DNA of 64,000 bases. Origin: Chryseobacterium taiwanense (GTDB lineage Bacteria; Bacteroidota; Bacteroidia; Flavobacteriales; Weeksellaceae). The stretch covers positions 496,001-560,000 of the forward strand of contig NZ_JWTA01000004.1 of assembly GCF_000813825.1 (NCBI RefSeq), read 5' to 3'. The notes below the pieces were generated by a model. It worked only from the letters and a program-made list of their open reading frames with translations, ran no database searches and was not told the DNA's origin. Shown here in pieces: positions 52,532 through 61,271 of the stretch (the first letter of the stretch is position 1; each line of letters begins with the position of its first letter). A program made the translations under genes and the position numbers.

Positions 52532-54178
52532 ATGAAAAAAATACTATTATTATTACTATTTACCACTTCACTTTTTAATTCGTGCAGTGATTTTATAGAA
52601 GAAGAAAGTTTATCTAATGTACCTGCAGACGAAGCTTATAAAACTGCAATCGGTTTTCAGTTGCTTGTGAATACCAATTATGCGTGGCTAAAAGACATCT
52701 ATGGTGGAGATCCATGGCTTTTTGTAGCGGGTACAGATATGTATGCAGAAGGACGAAGTCCGGAACCTGCCGGTCTAAGCCAATACAAACAGCTTATTCC
52801 TGCTTCGGAAGGAGTAGATCAATTATATATGGCATGCTATCAGCTTATCCAGTCTGTTAATAAAACCGTCTATTATTCTGCCATTACAGAACAGACTGCC
52901 AATATTCCTGTTTTAGTTGGAGAAGCAAGATTTTTGAGAGCAAATGCTTATTTCCTTTTGGTTCAAACGTATGGCGGAGTGCCTATTGTAGAAGAGAATT
53001 TCACTAATCCAACTTTACAATTTAACAGAAATTCTGCTCAGGAAGTTTATACATACATCATTAAAGAACTGGAAGCTTCATTAGCTGCTGTAGGAACGAC
53101 AGCATACTCCACCAGTGGAAGGGTAAATAAAAAAGCCGTGAACGACCTTTTGGCTAAAGTATATCTTACAAGAGGATATGAAAGTTTCGGTGCTTCTACG
53201 GATTTTGCTACAGCTGCAACCTATGCTGAAGCTGCGATTGCAGGGCAAGGTTTAACTGTTCTTCCATCCGAATTGTTTTATCCGGGGAATGACCTGAATA
53301 CAGAAACTATTTTCTCTGTACAGTATAATTTTAATTCAACATCAAGCTCCCCTACTACACTAGGAAATAAACAGTTTTATTATTACAGCTCATATCTTGG
53401 AGGTGCAGAAACTAATGGAAGCGCGCCCCTGAGAAGCTATAATCTTTGTCCGACCACTTATGCCTTAAATTTATTCAAACAAGGGGATTTAAGATGGGAA
53501 GCTACGTTTATGAATGTGGTATATGAAAAGTACTATGATTTCTTTAGAGTAGCGGATAAATCAACTCTTAAAATTAAACATTTTTACGAACCCATGTGGT
53601 ACACTGCTATAGACAAAACTGCCTGGATGACTGCCAATGCAGCAAAACTTGCCACCGGATTTGTTTATCATGATAAAGGAACGTATGACGCTGCTTATAC
53701 ATTAGTTAAGAATCTGGATTATCAGACCATTCCAGTGAAAAAGTTTGATGACCCGGCAACCACAACACCATCAAGTACAGGTCCGGTAAGTACAAGAGAC
53801 ATTATTGTTTCCAGATTGGCAGATACTTATCTTATTGCTGCTGAAGCCTATTTAAAATCCGGAAACTCAGCGGCAGGACTTGCGAAATTAAATGTGGTAA
53901 GAACTAGAGCCGGAGTTCCAAATGCAACACTGGCAGAGTTTGACATCAATTATATTCTGGATGAACGTGGCAGAGAAATGCTGGGAGAATATAACAGATG
54001 GTTTGATCTTAAACGTACAGGAACGCTCGTAACAAGAGCCGTACAATATAATTATAAAATTACCAGTGCATCCAATTTTAATGGGAATAATGGTGCCTTG
54101 AAAATTTTGAGACCAATACCTCAGACGGTACTGGATTTAAATCAAAATAAAAACTTTCCACAGAATCCGGCTTACTAA
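52532..54178 (+). CDS. RagB/SusD-family surface lipoprotein
   Basis: A 548-residue lipoprotein (lipobox FNSC, Cys18). It has the SusD alpha-superhelix: early SDFIEEESLSNVPADEAYKTA, EARFLRANAYFLLVQTYGGVPIVEE (about 130-154), TYLIAAEAYLKSGNSAAGLAKLNVVRTRAG (about 430-459) and C-terminal LDERGREMLGEYNRWFDLKRTGTL. It forms the lid of the SusC transporter on the cell surface. Followed by a strong terminator. Confidence 0.95.
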   Translation: MKKILLLLLFTTSLFNSCSDFIEEESLSNVPADEAYKTAIGFQLLVNTNYAWLKDIYGGDPWLFVAGTDMYAEGRSPEPAGLSQYKQLIPASEGVDQLYMACYQLIQSVNKTVYYSAITEQTANIPVLVGEARFLRANAYFLLVQTYGGVPIVEENFTNPTLQFNRNSAQEVYTYIIKELEASLAAVGTTAYSTSGRVNKKAVNDLLAKVYLTRGYESFGASTDFATAATYAEAAIAGQGLTVLPSELFYPGNDLNTETIFSVQYNFNSTSSSPTTLGNKQFYYYSSYLGGAETNGSAPLRSYNLCPTTYALNLFKQGDLRWEATFMNVVYEKYYDFFRVADKSTLKIKHFYEPMWYTAIDKTAWMTANAAKLATGFVYHDKGTYDAAYTLVKNLDYQTIPVKKFDDPATTTPSSTGPVSTRDIIVSRLADTYLIAAEAYLKSGNSAAGLAKLNVVRTRAGVPNATLAEFDINYILDERGREMLGEYNRWFDLKRTGTLVTRAVQYNYKITSASNFNGNNGALKILRPIPQTVLDLNQNKNFPQNPAY

Positions 54179-54195
54179 AAGCAAGATTACAATCT

Positions 54196-54232
54196 AAAAA
54201 AAATCCGTCTTAGCTGTAAGACGGATTTTTTT
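54196..54232. terminator. Bidirectional terminator after SusD
   Basis: Perfect stem AAAAATCCGTCTTA / TAAGACGGATTTTT with loop GCTG and further A/T pairs on both sides; serves the convergent susD-like and scoB genes. Confidence 0.9.
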
Positions 54233-54237
54233 ATGTA

Positions 54238-54891
54238 TTAAAACTGCATTTCAGGAATCTCTCCTTCAATGATTAAATCTGCTTCTGTAGATTGAATAAT
54301 GTGTTCAACCGAAACTCCAGGAGCTCTTTCAACAAGCTTAAATCCGGCTGGTGTAATGTCTAAAACAGCGAGTTCAGTCACAACTCTTTTTACACAATTT
54401 ACACCCGTTAGAGGTAAAGTACATTTTTTAAGGATTTTACTTTCTCCTGCTTTGTTCACGTGCATCATTGCTACGATGATATTTTCCGCTGAAGCTACCA
54501 AATCCATCGCACCTCCCATTCCTTTTACCATTTTCCCGGGAATTTTCCAGTTGGCGATATCACCGTTTTCTGAAACTTCCATAGCGCCAAGAATTGTTAA
54601 ATCCACTTTCTGAGCACGAATCATCCCGAAACTGAAGGCTGAATCAAAGAATGAACCTCCATCCAGAATCGTTATCGTCTGTTTCCCTGCATTGATAATG
54701 TCTGCATCTTCTTCTCCTTCGAAAGGAAACGGCCCCATTCCCAACACTCCGTTTTCACTCTGAAATTCTACAGAAAGATTGTCCGGAACATAGTTAGCCA
54801 CCAATGTTGGAATTCCGATTCCTAAATTTACATAATATCCGTCTTTTACTTCTCTGGAAATTCTTTGTGCAATTTGTTCTTTAGTTAGCAT
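54238..54891 (-). CDS. scoB: Succinyl-CoA:3-ketoacid CoA-transferase subunit B
   Basis: A 217-residue subunit. The start LTKEQIAQRISREVKDGYYVNLGIGIPTLVANYVP and FQSENGVLGMGPFP (catalytic Glu in SENG) are diagnostic, as is KMVKGMGGAMDLVASAENIIVAMMH. With subunit A it moves CoA between succinyl-CoA and acetoacetate in ketone-body or branched-chain amino-acid catabolism. Its partner scoA lies 2.8 kb upstream on the same strand, separated by two genes on the other strand. Confidence 0.95.
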   Translation of the reverse strand: MLTKEQIAQRISREVKDGYYVNLGIGIPTLVANYVPDNLSVEFQSENGVLGMGPFPFEGEEDADIINAGKQTITILDGGSFFDSAFSFGMIRAQKVDLTILGAMEVSENGDIANWKIPGKMVKGMGGAMDLVASAENIIVAMMHVNKAGESKILKKCTLPLTGVNCVKRVVTELAVLDITPAGFKLVERAPGVSVEHIIQSTEADLIIEGEIPEMQF

Positions 54892-54986
54892 AGCATAATC
54901 TTATCCCGCCAAATTAGCCATTTTTTCAGAATTACGAAATAGTTTCTTTTCTTATCCTATGATAAATTTTGCTTTTCAAATTGTTG

Positions 54987-54994
54987 TAAATTTG
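54987..54994 (+). promoter_or_regulatory. -7 promoter element of the ABC exporter gene
   Basis: TAAATTTG, an exact TAnnTTTG, 19 bases before the ATG at 55014. Confidence 0.6.
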
Positions 54995-55013
54995 TGAGTT
55001 CTTAATTTTACTC

Positions 55014-56816
55014 ATGAAAATTTTATTAAATTATTTAAAACCATATAAATGGCTGATTTTAGCCTCTCTTTTATTAGCTTCAATCAATCAGGTCTTTTCA
55101 TTGTTTGCTCCGGCTATTACAGGAAATATATTAGACAAACTGGTTACCCATCCCAACTTTTTTGACAAAGAAAAACTTCTCCCAAGAAGTCTGAACGAAT
55201 ATCTCTACGGAACCAATATCTATCATGGCGTATTCTATTTCCTAGGATTGCTTATCGGAACAGCGATGATCAGCCGAATTGCAAAGGCATTTCAGGATTA
55301 TGTAGTGAATGTGATTATCCAGAAGTTTGGAGCTAAAATCTTTACTGACGGTTTAAAACATTCTATGAGATTGCCTTTTCAGGAATTTGAAGACCAGAGA
55401 AGTGGCGAAACTCTTTCTATATTAACTAAAGTTCGCGAGGATTCTGTGAAGTTTATCAACAATTTCATCAATGTATTTTTCGGAATTTTGGTAAGTATCA
55501 TTTTCGTTTCGGTCTATGCGGTTCGTTTGCACTGGACCATTATGCCGGTATATGTGGTAGGAATTATTCTTATTGCTGTAGTCACCAATTTATTAAGCAA
55601 AAGAATCAAAAACATCCAGAAAAATATCGTAACCGAAACCACCAATTTAGCGGGAAGCACCACTGAGAGTCTTAGAAATATTGAAATTGTAAAAAGTTTG
55701 GGACTCACCAATCAGGAAGTGGAACGTCTGAATAATAATACGTATAAAATCCTGAATCTGGAACTACGAAAGGTAAAAAGCATCCGCTCTTTAAGCTTTG
55801 TACAGGGAACATTGGTGAACTTTTTACAGCAAACTATTACCTTCACTTTATTATTACTGATCTTTAAGAATATTGTAACTCCGGGACAGTATTTATCATT
55901 AATGTTTTACGGATTCTTCATTTTTGGACCGATGCAGGAAATAGGGAATATCATCATTTCTTACCGTGAAGCTCAGGCTTCTTTGAATAACTTCGACAGG
56001 GTAATGAAAAAAGAGGTTGAACCCAAACCAACCAATCCGAAAAAAATCGGAGCTATTGAGGAACTGGAATTTCAGGATGTTTCTTTCCAACATCAAACGG
56101 CTCATTATAAGGCATTGAATTCAATTTCATTTAATGTGAAAAATGGAGAAACAATAGCATTTGTAGGACCAAGTGGTTCCGGGAAAAGTACATTGGTAAA
56201 ACTGCTTGTTGGATTGTACAGGCCAAAAGAAGGCTCTATCCTTTATAATAATATTGACGGAAAAGAATTTGATTTTGATGAATTGAGAAATCAAATCGGT
56301 TTTGTAACACAGGATACTCAGCTTTTTGCAGGAACCATAAAGGAAAATCTTTTGTTCGTAAATCCTTCTGCAACGGAAGAAGATCTTCAATTAGCCTTAA
56401 AAAAATCTAGTTGTACAGCACTTTTAGAACGTGCTGAAAACGGAATTTTAACGGTAATCGGTGAAGGCGGATTGAAATTAAGTGGTGGTGAAAAACAAAG
56501 AATTGCCATTGCAAGAGCTTTATTGAGAAAACCTCATTTGTTGATTTTTGATGAAGCAACTTCTGCGTTGGACAGTATCACCGAAGAAGAAATTACAACG
56601 ACCATTAAAGAAATCTCAAAGGAAAAGGAACAAATTACGGTTCTTATCGCACACAGGCTGAGTACGATTATGCATGCAGATCGAATTTTCGTTTTGGAAC
56701 GCGGACAAATTGTGGAAACGGGTTCACATTTACAATTAATTGAAGAAAAAGGTTTATATTACGCTATGTGGAGACAGCAGATCGGTGAAAGAAAAATCGC
56801 GGAAACTCTGACTTAA
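55014..56816 (+). CDS. ABC exporter half-transporter (membrane-ATPase fusion)
   Basis: A 600-residue protein: six membrane helices (about 15-320) then an ATPase domain with Walker A GPSGSGKST (about 387-395), signature LSGGEKQRIAIARALL, Walker B LLIFDEATSALD and the H-loop in IAHRLST. All motifs intact, so a functional homodimer is expected. Substrate unknown; multidrug or lipid export is typical. It is followed by an outer-membrane protein gene after 16 bases and lies between the two CoA-transferase subunit genes on the opposite strand. Confidence 0.93.
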   Translation: MKILLNYLKPYKWLILASLLLASINQVFSLFAPAITGNILDKLVTHPNFFDKEKLLPRSLNEYLYGTNIYHGVFYFLGLLIGTAMISRIAKAFQDYVVNVIIQKFGAKIFTDGLKHSMRLPFQEFEDQRSGETLSILTKVREDSVKFINNFINVFFGILVSIIFVSVYAVRLHWTIMPVYVVGIILIAVVTNLLSKRIKNIQKNIVTETTNLAGSTTESLRNIEIVKSLGLTNQEVERLNNNTYKILNLELRKVKSIRSLSFVQGTLVNFLQQTITFTLLLLIFKNIVTPGQYLSLMFYGFFIFGPMQEIGNIIISYREAQASLNNFDRVMKKEVEPKPTNPKKIGAIEELEFQDVSFQHQTAHYKALNSISFNVKNGETIAFVGPSGSGKSTLVKLLVGLYRPKEGSILYNNIDGKEFDFDELRNQIGFVTQDTQLFAGTIKENLLFVNPSATEEDLQLALKKSSCTALLERAENGILTVIGEGGLKLSGGEKQRIAIARALLRKPHLLIFDEATSALDSITEEEITTTIKEISKEKEQITVLIAHRLSTIMHADRIFVLERGQIVETGSHLQLIEEKGLYYAMWRQQIGERKIAETLT

Positions 56817-56832
56817 TATAAAACTAATTTCA

Positions 56833-57513
56833 ATGAAAAAACTTTTAACCATTTTTATTGTCACGATTTCAACATTGATTTTTGCTCAAGAATCAAAGGA
56901 AAGCAATTGGATTTTGAAACTGAATGCGACGCAATTAATCGATGTGGTTTCTTATCCTACTTTACAAATTTCTGCTGAAAGAAAGATCAATCCGTATTTC
57001 AGTGTAAATGCGGAAATTGGTTATCAACTCTATGATTTTAGTAAACCGGATACGATATTTTTAAAATCAAAAGGCTTTAAAGCCAATCTCGAAGGTCGGG
57101 TTTATTTATTCAAAATGCTTCATTCAAGAATAGAATCTAAACGAAATGAATTTTATGTTGGTTTACAATTGTTTTATCGAGAAAATGAAGGGACAAATTC
57201 AGTAGATTATTCGCCAAAAAACGATGAAACCAAGTTGTATACTGATAATTTTGGAACGAAAAGAACGGCAAAAGGTTTTAATATTACTTTCGGAAATCAA
57301 ATTTCAATGTCGAAAAAAATTATTCTGGAACCTTATATCGGATTGGGATTGATGAATCGAAAAATCGACAACAGCGATATTGAATATGATGAAATAAATG
57401 ACACCCGAAACGGAACCGGATTAAAATCACTTTTTCAAAAACTAAACTTAGAAGAAAGTTCAGGAAATGTTTTTAATTTTTGTTTTGGATTGAGGGTTGG
57501 ATATAGATTATAG
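56833..57513 (+). CDS. Outer-membrane beta-barrel-like protein, unknown function
   Basis: A 226-residue protein with signal peptide 1-19 (LIFAQ). The rest alternates like a small barrel (ISAERKINPYFSVNAEIGYQLYDF, FYVGLQLFYRENEG, ITFGNQISMSKKIILEPYIGLGLMNRK) and ends in the barrel-type terminus FCFGLRVGYRL. This resembles DUF3575-like flavobacterial outer-membrane proteins, but the family is not certain. Probably co-transcribed with the ABC exporter. Confidence 0.75.
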   Translation: MKKLLTIFIVTISTLIFAQESKESNWILKLNATQLIDVVSYPTLQISAERKINPYFSVNAEIGYQLYDFSKPDTIFLKSKGFKANLEGRVYLFKMLHSRIESKRNEFYVGLQLFYRENEGTNSVDYSPKNDETKLYTDNFGTKRTAKGFNITFGNQISMSKKIILEPYIGLGLMNRKIDNSDIEYDEINDTRNGTGLKSLFQKLNLEESSGNVFNFCFGLRVGYRL

Positions 57514-57562
57514 AGGATGGAAGTTTGGTGATGGGAGCTGGAAGTTTACATGATTGAAAACA

Positions 57563-57590
57563 GAGATTCTTCCTTCGTCAGAATGACAAA
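57563..57590. repeat. Dispersed palindromic intergenic repeat, copy 6 (right half only)
   Basis: GAGATTCTTCCTTCGTC followed by AGAATGACAAA, identical in its core to the right half of the copy at 1229; no left arm is present. Confidence 0.65.
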
Positions 57591-57600
57591 GTATAAATAA

Positions 57601-57632
57601 AAATTACCCCGAAGTAAATTTCGGGGTAATTT
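57601..57632. terminator. Bidirectional terminator between the barrel gene and scoA
   Basis: AAATTACCCCGAA pairs perfectly with TTCGGGGTAATTT, loop GTAAAT-type, with A/T tracts on both sides. It separates scoA from scoB transcription. Confidence 0.9.
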
Positions 57633-57659
57633 ATTTTTAAAAAACTGTAAGCTAAAATA

Positions 57660-58361
57660 TTAGTCTCTTTTTCTTACTGTTCTCTGTTCGATTCTTTTTT
57701 CAAATTTCTCACCTTGGAAAATCCTTTGGATCATGATTCCCGGAATGTGAATCTCGTTCGGATCCAATTCTCCCGGTTCTACCAATTCTTCCACTTCAGC
57801 GATCGTAATTTTTCCTGCTCCAGCCATAGGATGGTTAAAGTTTCTTGCAGAACCTTTGAAAATAAGGTTTCCTGCGTGATCTCCTTTCCAAGCTTTTACG
57901 ATTGAAAAGTCTGCTTCATAAGCATGTTCTAAAATATGTGGTTTTCCTTTGAAATCTTTTACTTCTTTTCCTTCCGCTACTTCGGTTCCGTAACCTGCAG
58001 GTGTATAAAAAGCAGGAATTCCTGCCTGAGCTGCTCTGCATTTTTCCGCTAACGTTCCCTGAGGTGTTAATTCTACATCCAATTCACCGGAAAGCATTTG
58101 TCTTTCAAATTCTGCATTTTCCCCTACATAAGAAGAAATCATCTTCTTGATCTGTCTTTTATGAAGCAATAATCCTAATCCGAAATCATCAACACCCGCG
58201 TTGTTTGATATACAGGTAAGGTCTTTTACATCACTATCTACCAATGCATTAATCGAATTTTCAGGAATTCCGCAAAGACCAAATCCCCCCAACATGAGCG
58301 TCATTCCATCCTCAATTCCTTCAATTGCTTCTTTTGCATTTTTTACTCTTTTATCTATCAT
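57660..58361 (-). CDS. scoA: Succinyl-CoA:3-ketoacid CoA-transferase subunit A
   Basis: A 233-residue subunit with [26 protein letters not shown] (about 18-43), [19 protein letters not shown] and [24 protein letters not shown], diagnostic of subunit A. A terminator right after it prevents read-through to scoB. Normal length for the family. Confidence 0.95.
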   Translation of the reverse strand: MIDKRVKNAKEAIEGIEDGMTLMLGGFGLCGIPENSINALVDSDVKDLTCISNNAGVDDFGLGLLLHKRQIKKMISSYVGENAEFERQMLSGELDVELTPQGTLAEKCRAAQAGIPAFYTPAGYGTEVAEGKEVKDFKGKPHILEHAYEADFSIVKAWKGDHAGNLIFKGSARNFNHPMAGAGKITIAEVEELVEPGELDPNEIHIPGIMIQRIFQGEKFEKRIEQRTVRKRD

Positions 58362-58546
58362 TATTATAGTATTAGATTTTCAGTTCTAAATTTAAACATT
58401 TTTGTGAAACCGCGAAAACTACTTTATATAAGGTATTACTTTAAAAGAAGACTTTTCATTTGAACCATTAAGAGAATGAAGAGGTTAAGATCAATTAAGT
58501 AAAACAATATGGTTACTAATTTTATTTAAAAATATTCTGTAAGGTA

Positions 58547-58577
58547 TTGGTTTTTATATAAAAAAGTTATATTTTTG
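58547..58577 (+). promoter_or_regulatory. Complete flavobacterial promoter of rplS
   Basis: TTG at 58547-58549 (-33) and TATTTTTG at 58570-58577 (-7, exact TAnnTTTG) are 20 bases apart. Expected transcription start is near 58584, giving a leader of about 60 bases. Confidence 0.75.
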
Positions 58578-58584
58578 CATCCTG

Positions 58585-58642
58585 TTATTCAACCTCTGAC
58601 GATCAACGTGTAAGTTGCTTAGCTTTAACATTTTATTTATTA
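58585..58642 (+). ncRNA. Candidate ribosomal-protein L19 leader
   Basis: The leader holds CCTCTGACGATCAACGTG and TAAGTTGCTTAGCTT, in which CAAC and GTTG can pair around GTGTAA. Flavobacterial L19 leaders that bind the protein for feedback control have been proposed; I match this by position and shape only, so it is tentative. Confidence 0.35.
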
Positions 58643-58645
58643 ATA

Positions 58646-58999
58646 ATGGATTTATTAAAGTACGTACAAGAGAAGTACATTGCTAAAAAAGAATTCCCTG
58701 AATTCAAAGCAGGTGATACAATTACTGTGTATTACGAAATTAAGGAAGGACAAAAAACAAGAACTCAGTTCTTCAAAGGAACAGTTATCCAATTAAGAGG
58801 TACTGGTTCTACAAAAACTTTCACTATCAGAAAAATGAGTGGAGATGTAGGTGTTGAGAGAGTATTCCCAATCAACATGCCAGCTTTACAAAAAATTGAA
58901 GTTGATAGAAGAGGTAAAGTTAGAAGATCTAGAATTTATTACTTCAGAGACCTTAGAGGTAAAAAAGCTAGAATTAAAGACGTTCCTTACAAGAAATAA
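58646..58999 (+). CDS. rplS: 50S ribosomal protein L19
   Basis: A 117-residue ribosomal protein. It shows FPEFKAGDTITVYYEIKEGQKTRTQFFKGTVIQLRG (about 18-53), TFTIRKMSGDVGVERVFPINMP and the basic end KVRRSRIYYFRDLRGKKARIKD, all typical of L19 at the 30S-50S interface. Here it is not in the usual rpsP-rimM-trmD-rplS operon; it stands alone between scoA and a hydrolase gene, as in other flavobacteria. Confidence 0.98.
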   Translation: MDLLKYVQEKYIAKKEFPEFKAGDTITVYYEIKEGQKTRTQFFKGTVIQLRGTGSTKTFTIRKMSGDVGVERVFPINMPALQKIEVDRRGKVRRSRIYYFRDLRGKKARIKDVPYKK

Positions 59000-59018
59000 T
59001 TCAGACAACAATACATAC

Positions 59019-59053
59019 AAAAAGAGACTGTTTACTTTAAACAGTCTCTTTTT
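59019..59053. terminator. Terminator after rplS, bidirectional
   Basis: AAAAAGAGACTGTTTA pairs with TAAACAGTCTCTTTTT around CTT; 20 bases past the rplS stop and also downstream of the minus-strand hydrolase gene. Confidence 0.9.
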
Positions 59054-59083
59054 ACTTTTAATGAGTTTTCCTCTCCTATTCAA

Positions 59084-60097
59084 TTATTTAATAAAATCAT
59101 ACAGCGCATTCCAGAATTTGTCATAGACTTCTATATGCGGAAGATGTCCTACATTTTCAATCTCAACTAATTTGGAACCAGCAATTTGCTGCTGGGTTTT
59201 CTTTCCCAATTCCTGATATTGCCCCATTTTTGCCTGTAGTTCTTTCGGAGCTCTGTCTTTTCCTATTGCCGTTCTATCTCTTGTTCCGATAATTAATAAA
59301 GTCGGAGTTTTGATATTTTTAAATTCATAACAAACCGGTTGGTTGTAGATCATATCCGAAGTTAGAGCTGCGTCCCAAGCTACTTTTGGATAATCCGAAT
59401 GCAACGTCCATCCCGCAATCAAATCAAGCCAGGGTTGATATTCATCTTTCCATTTATTATCATAATAGAACCTTAACTGATAATTTTTATAGGTATCAGC
59501 TGTATTTTTAAGTTCTGACTGATACGCCTGATCTATGGTTTGATACCCTGCAAAAGTTTTATAATCTTCCAGCCCGATTGGATTTTCAAGGATCAATTTC
59601 TGAACTCTTTCAGGATACAGCAACGTAAATCTAGTTGCTACCATTCCTCCCATCGAATGCCCAAGAACAATGATTTTATCAATTTTCAGTTCATCCAAAA
59701 TAGCTTTTGTATTCTCTGCCAATTGCGAAAATGAAAATTGGTAACTTTGTGGTTTTGAAGATTTTCCAAATCCGATCTGATCGGGAATAATCACTCTAAA
59801 ACCTTTATCTGAAAGATCTTTTGCTGTTCTTTCCCAATAGGCTCCGTTAAAATTCTTCCCGTGAAGAAGCATTATTATTTTCCCGTTTGAAGTTTTTGGC
59901 TGTACATCCATATACGCCATTTTCAGATTGTTATTCTGGGATTTCAGATTGAGAAAATGAACTTCATAAGGATATTTATACTCTGTAAGTTCTGCATCTA
60001 AAGATTTGACCTGAGAAAAAGCAAAATTTGATGCAATCGATAGCATTAAAACAGCAACAACATTCTTAATTTTTATCATACTCATTATTTTAAACAT
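59084..60097 (-). CDS. Exported alpha/beta hydrolase
   Basis: Up to 337 residues; starts at 60097, 60085 and 60079 are all ATG, and the two later ones place the signal peptide (VVAVLMLSIASNFAFSQ) closest to the start. The hydrolase fold has HGKNFNGAYWE (oxyanion region), DQIGFGKSSKP, nucleophile GHSMGGMV, the acid Asp in IGTRDRTAIG and the His in NVGHLPHIEV. These match epoxide-hydrolase or lactonase-like esterases; substrate unknown. Found alone, upstream of the rplS terminator. Confidence 0.88.
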   Translation of the reverse strand: MFKIMSMIKIKNVVAVLMLSIASNFAFSQVKSLDAELTEYKYPYEVHFLNLKSQNNNLKMAYMDVQPKTSNGKIIMLLHGKNFNGAYWERTAKDLSDKGFRVIIPDQIGFGKSSKPQSYQFSFSQLAENTKAILDELKIDKIIVLGHSMGGMVATRFTLLYPERVQKLILENPIGLEDYKTFAGYQTIDQAYQSELKNTADTYKNYQLRFYYDNKWKDEYQPWLDLIAGWTLHSDYPKVAWDAALTSDMIYNQPVCYEFKNIKTPTLLIIGTRDRTAIGKDRAPKELQAKMGQYQELGKKTQQQIAGSKLVEIENVGHLPHIEVYDKFWNALYDFIK

Positions 60098-60108
60098 TAA
60101 AATTAAAA

Positions 60109-60131
60109 AACCGTTCCCAAAGAAACGGCTT
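60109..60131 (-). terminator. Terminator after the EamA gene
   Basis: On the minus strand GCCGTT pairs with AACGGT across an eight-base loop, followed by six T. Confidence 0.65.
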
Positions 60132-60154
60132 AGAATGTATTAATTATAATTTTT

Positions 60155-61135
60155 TTAAGATAATTCTGCTACTTTATACTCTTTCTGCCCCGGTAAATTC
60201 ATTAAAACAATCGCAAAAAGAATTAAAGCAATTCCAATCCATTGAATAAATACCACTTCTTCGCCCAGCAAAACAAAAGCCATTGTTACAGAAACAGGAA
60301 GTTCTAATGAGGAAACTATGCTTCCTAATCCCAACCCTGCATTGGGGAAACCTATATTAAATAAAATCGGAGGAATAACAGTTCCGAATAGCGATAAAAT
60401 CAGACCGTATTTCCAAAGAATATAATAATCAAAAGCACGAATATGTTCTGTATTTTCTGTAAAGTTGAGATAAACCGACTTCAATCCATCAATATGTAAA
60501 GGTCCGATTTGAGCAAAAAATAAAAATGCAAAAATGACTATGGATCCGCCACAAAGCATTATAAAGCTTTTTCTCAAAACGGGAAGATGGGTTGCCAATG
60601 TATTTGAGGTAAACATGGTCAAAGTATATGAGGCTGCCGCCATTACTCCCCAGAAAACGCCTTTCCAATCAAGCTCTATTTTTGAATTGATTAAGTTTGT
60701 CGCTAAAACAGTTCCTACTAAAACAATGATTACGGATAGTATTTTTCTTGCATTGGGTAGTTTCTTAGTCATAACACTTTCAACCACCACACTAAACCAC
60801 ACCGACTGCATCAATAAAACAATAGCTACAGAAACATTAATATACTGAACCGCGATATAATAAAATAAGCTTGTACAGCCTAATGAAGTTCCTGCCAACA
60901 TTAGATTTCTTACTTCTTTTGAACTTGGAGTCGGCAAAGTTTTTTTAGAAGTTATGGTTTGAATAAGGTTTAAAATTAAAAGTCCAACTAATCCTAATAC
61001 AAACTGAGAAGTTGTAACTTCTGATGTGGTATATCCATCCTGATAAGCCAATTTAACAAATGTAGCCAACATCCCATATATACTCGCTCCAATACCTACA
61101 AATAAAACTCCTTTAAATATATTTTTCTTCTTCAT
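60155..61135 (-). CDS. EamA-family (DMT superfamily) transporter
   Basis: A 326-residue membrane protein with ten helices in two five-helix EamA repeats. GIGASIYGMLATFVKLAYQDGYT opens the first, GVFWGVMAAASYTLTMFTSN the second, and SIVSSLELPVSVTMAFVLLGEEV lies near the end. DMT members export amino acids, nucleosides or other metabolites; substrate unknown. Single gene. Confidence 0.9.
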   Translation of the reverse strand: MKKKNIFKGVLFVGIGASIYGMLATFVKLAYQDGYTTSEVTTSQFVLGLVGLLILNLIQTITSKKTLPTPSSKEVRNLMLAGTSLGCTSLFYYIAVQYINVSVAIVLLMQSVWFSVVVESVMTKKLPNARKILSVIIVLVGTVLATNLINSKIELDWKGVFWGVMAAASYTLTMFTSNTLATHLPVLRKSFIMLCGGSIVIFAFLFFAQIGPLHIDGLKSVYLNFTENTEHIRAFDYYILWKYGLILSLFGTVIPPILFNIGFPNAGLGLGSIVSSLELPVSVTMAFVLLGEEVVFIQWIGIALILFAIVLMNLPGQKEYKVAELS

Positions 61136-61212
61136 AATTCATTTTTTGAACAGCTTGCAAAGGTATGGTATAATAATTAAAATTTTCGCTGACAAAATCA
61201 TTATAGATAAAT

Positions 61213-61245
61213 AAAATCGCCGCGAGCTTTGCTCGCGGCGATTTT
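61213..61245 (-). terminator. GC-rich terminator after the M36 peptidase gene
   Basis: Perfect 15-bp stem AAAATCGCCGCGAGC / GCTCGCGGCGATTTT with loop TTT, 27 bases past the stop; unusually GC-rich for the window. Confidence 0.92.
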
Positions 61246-61271
61246 ATTATATTAATTTATAGAATTGACTA

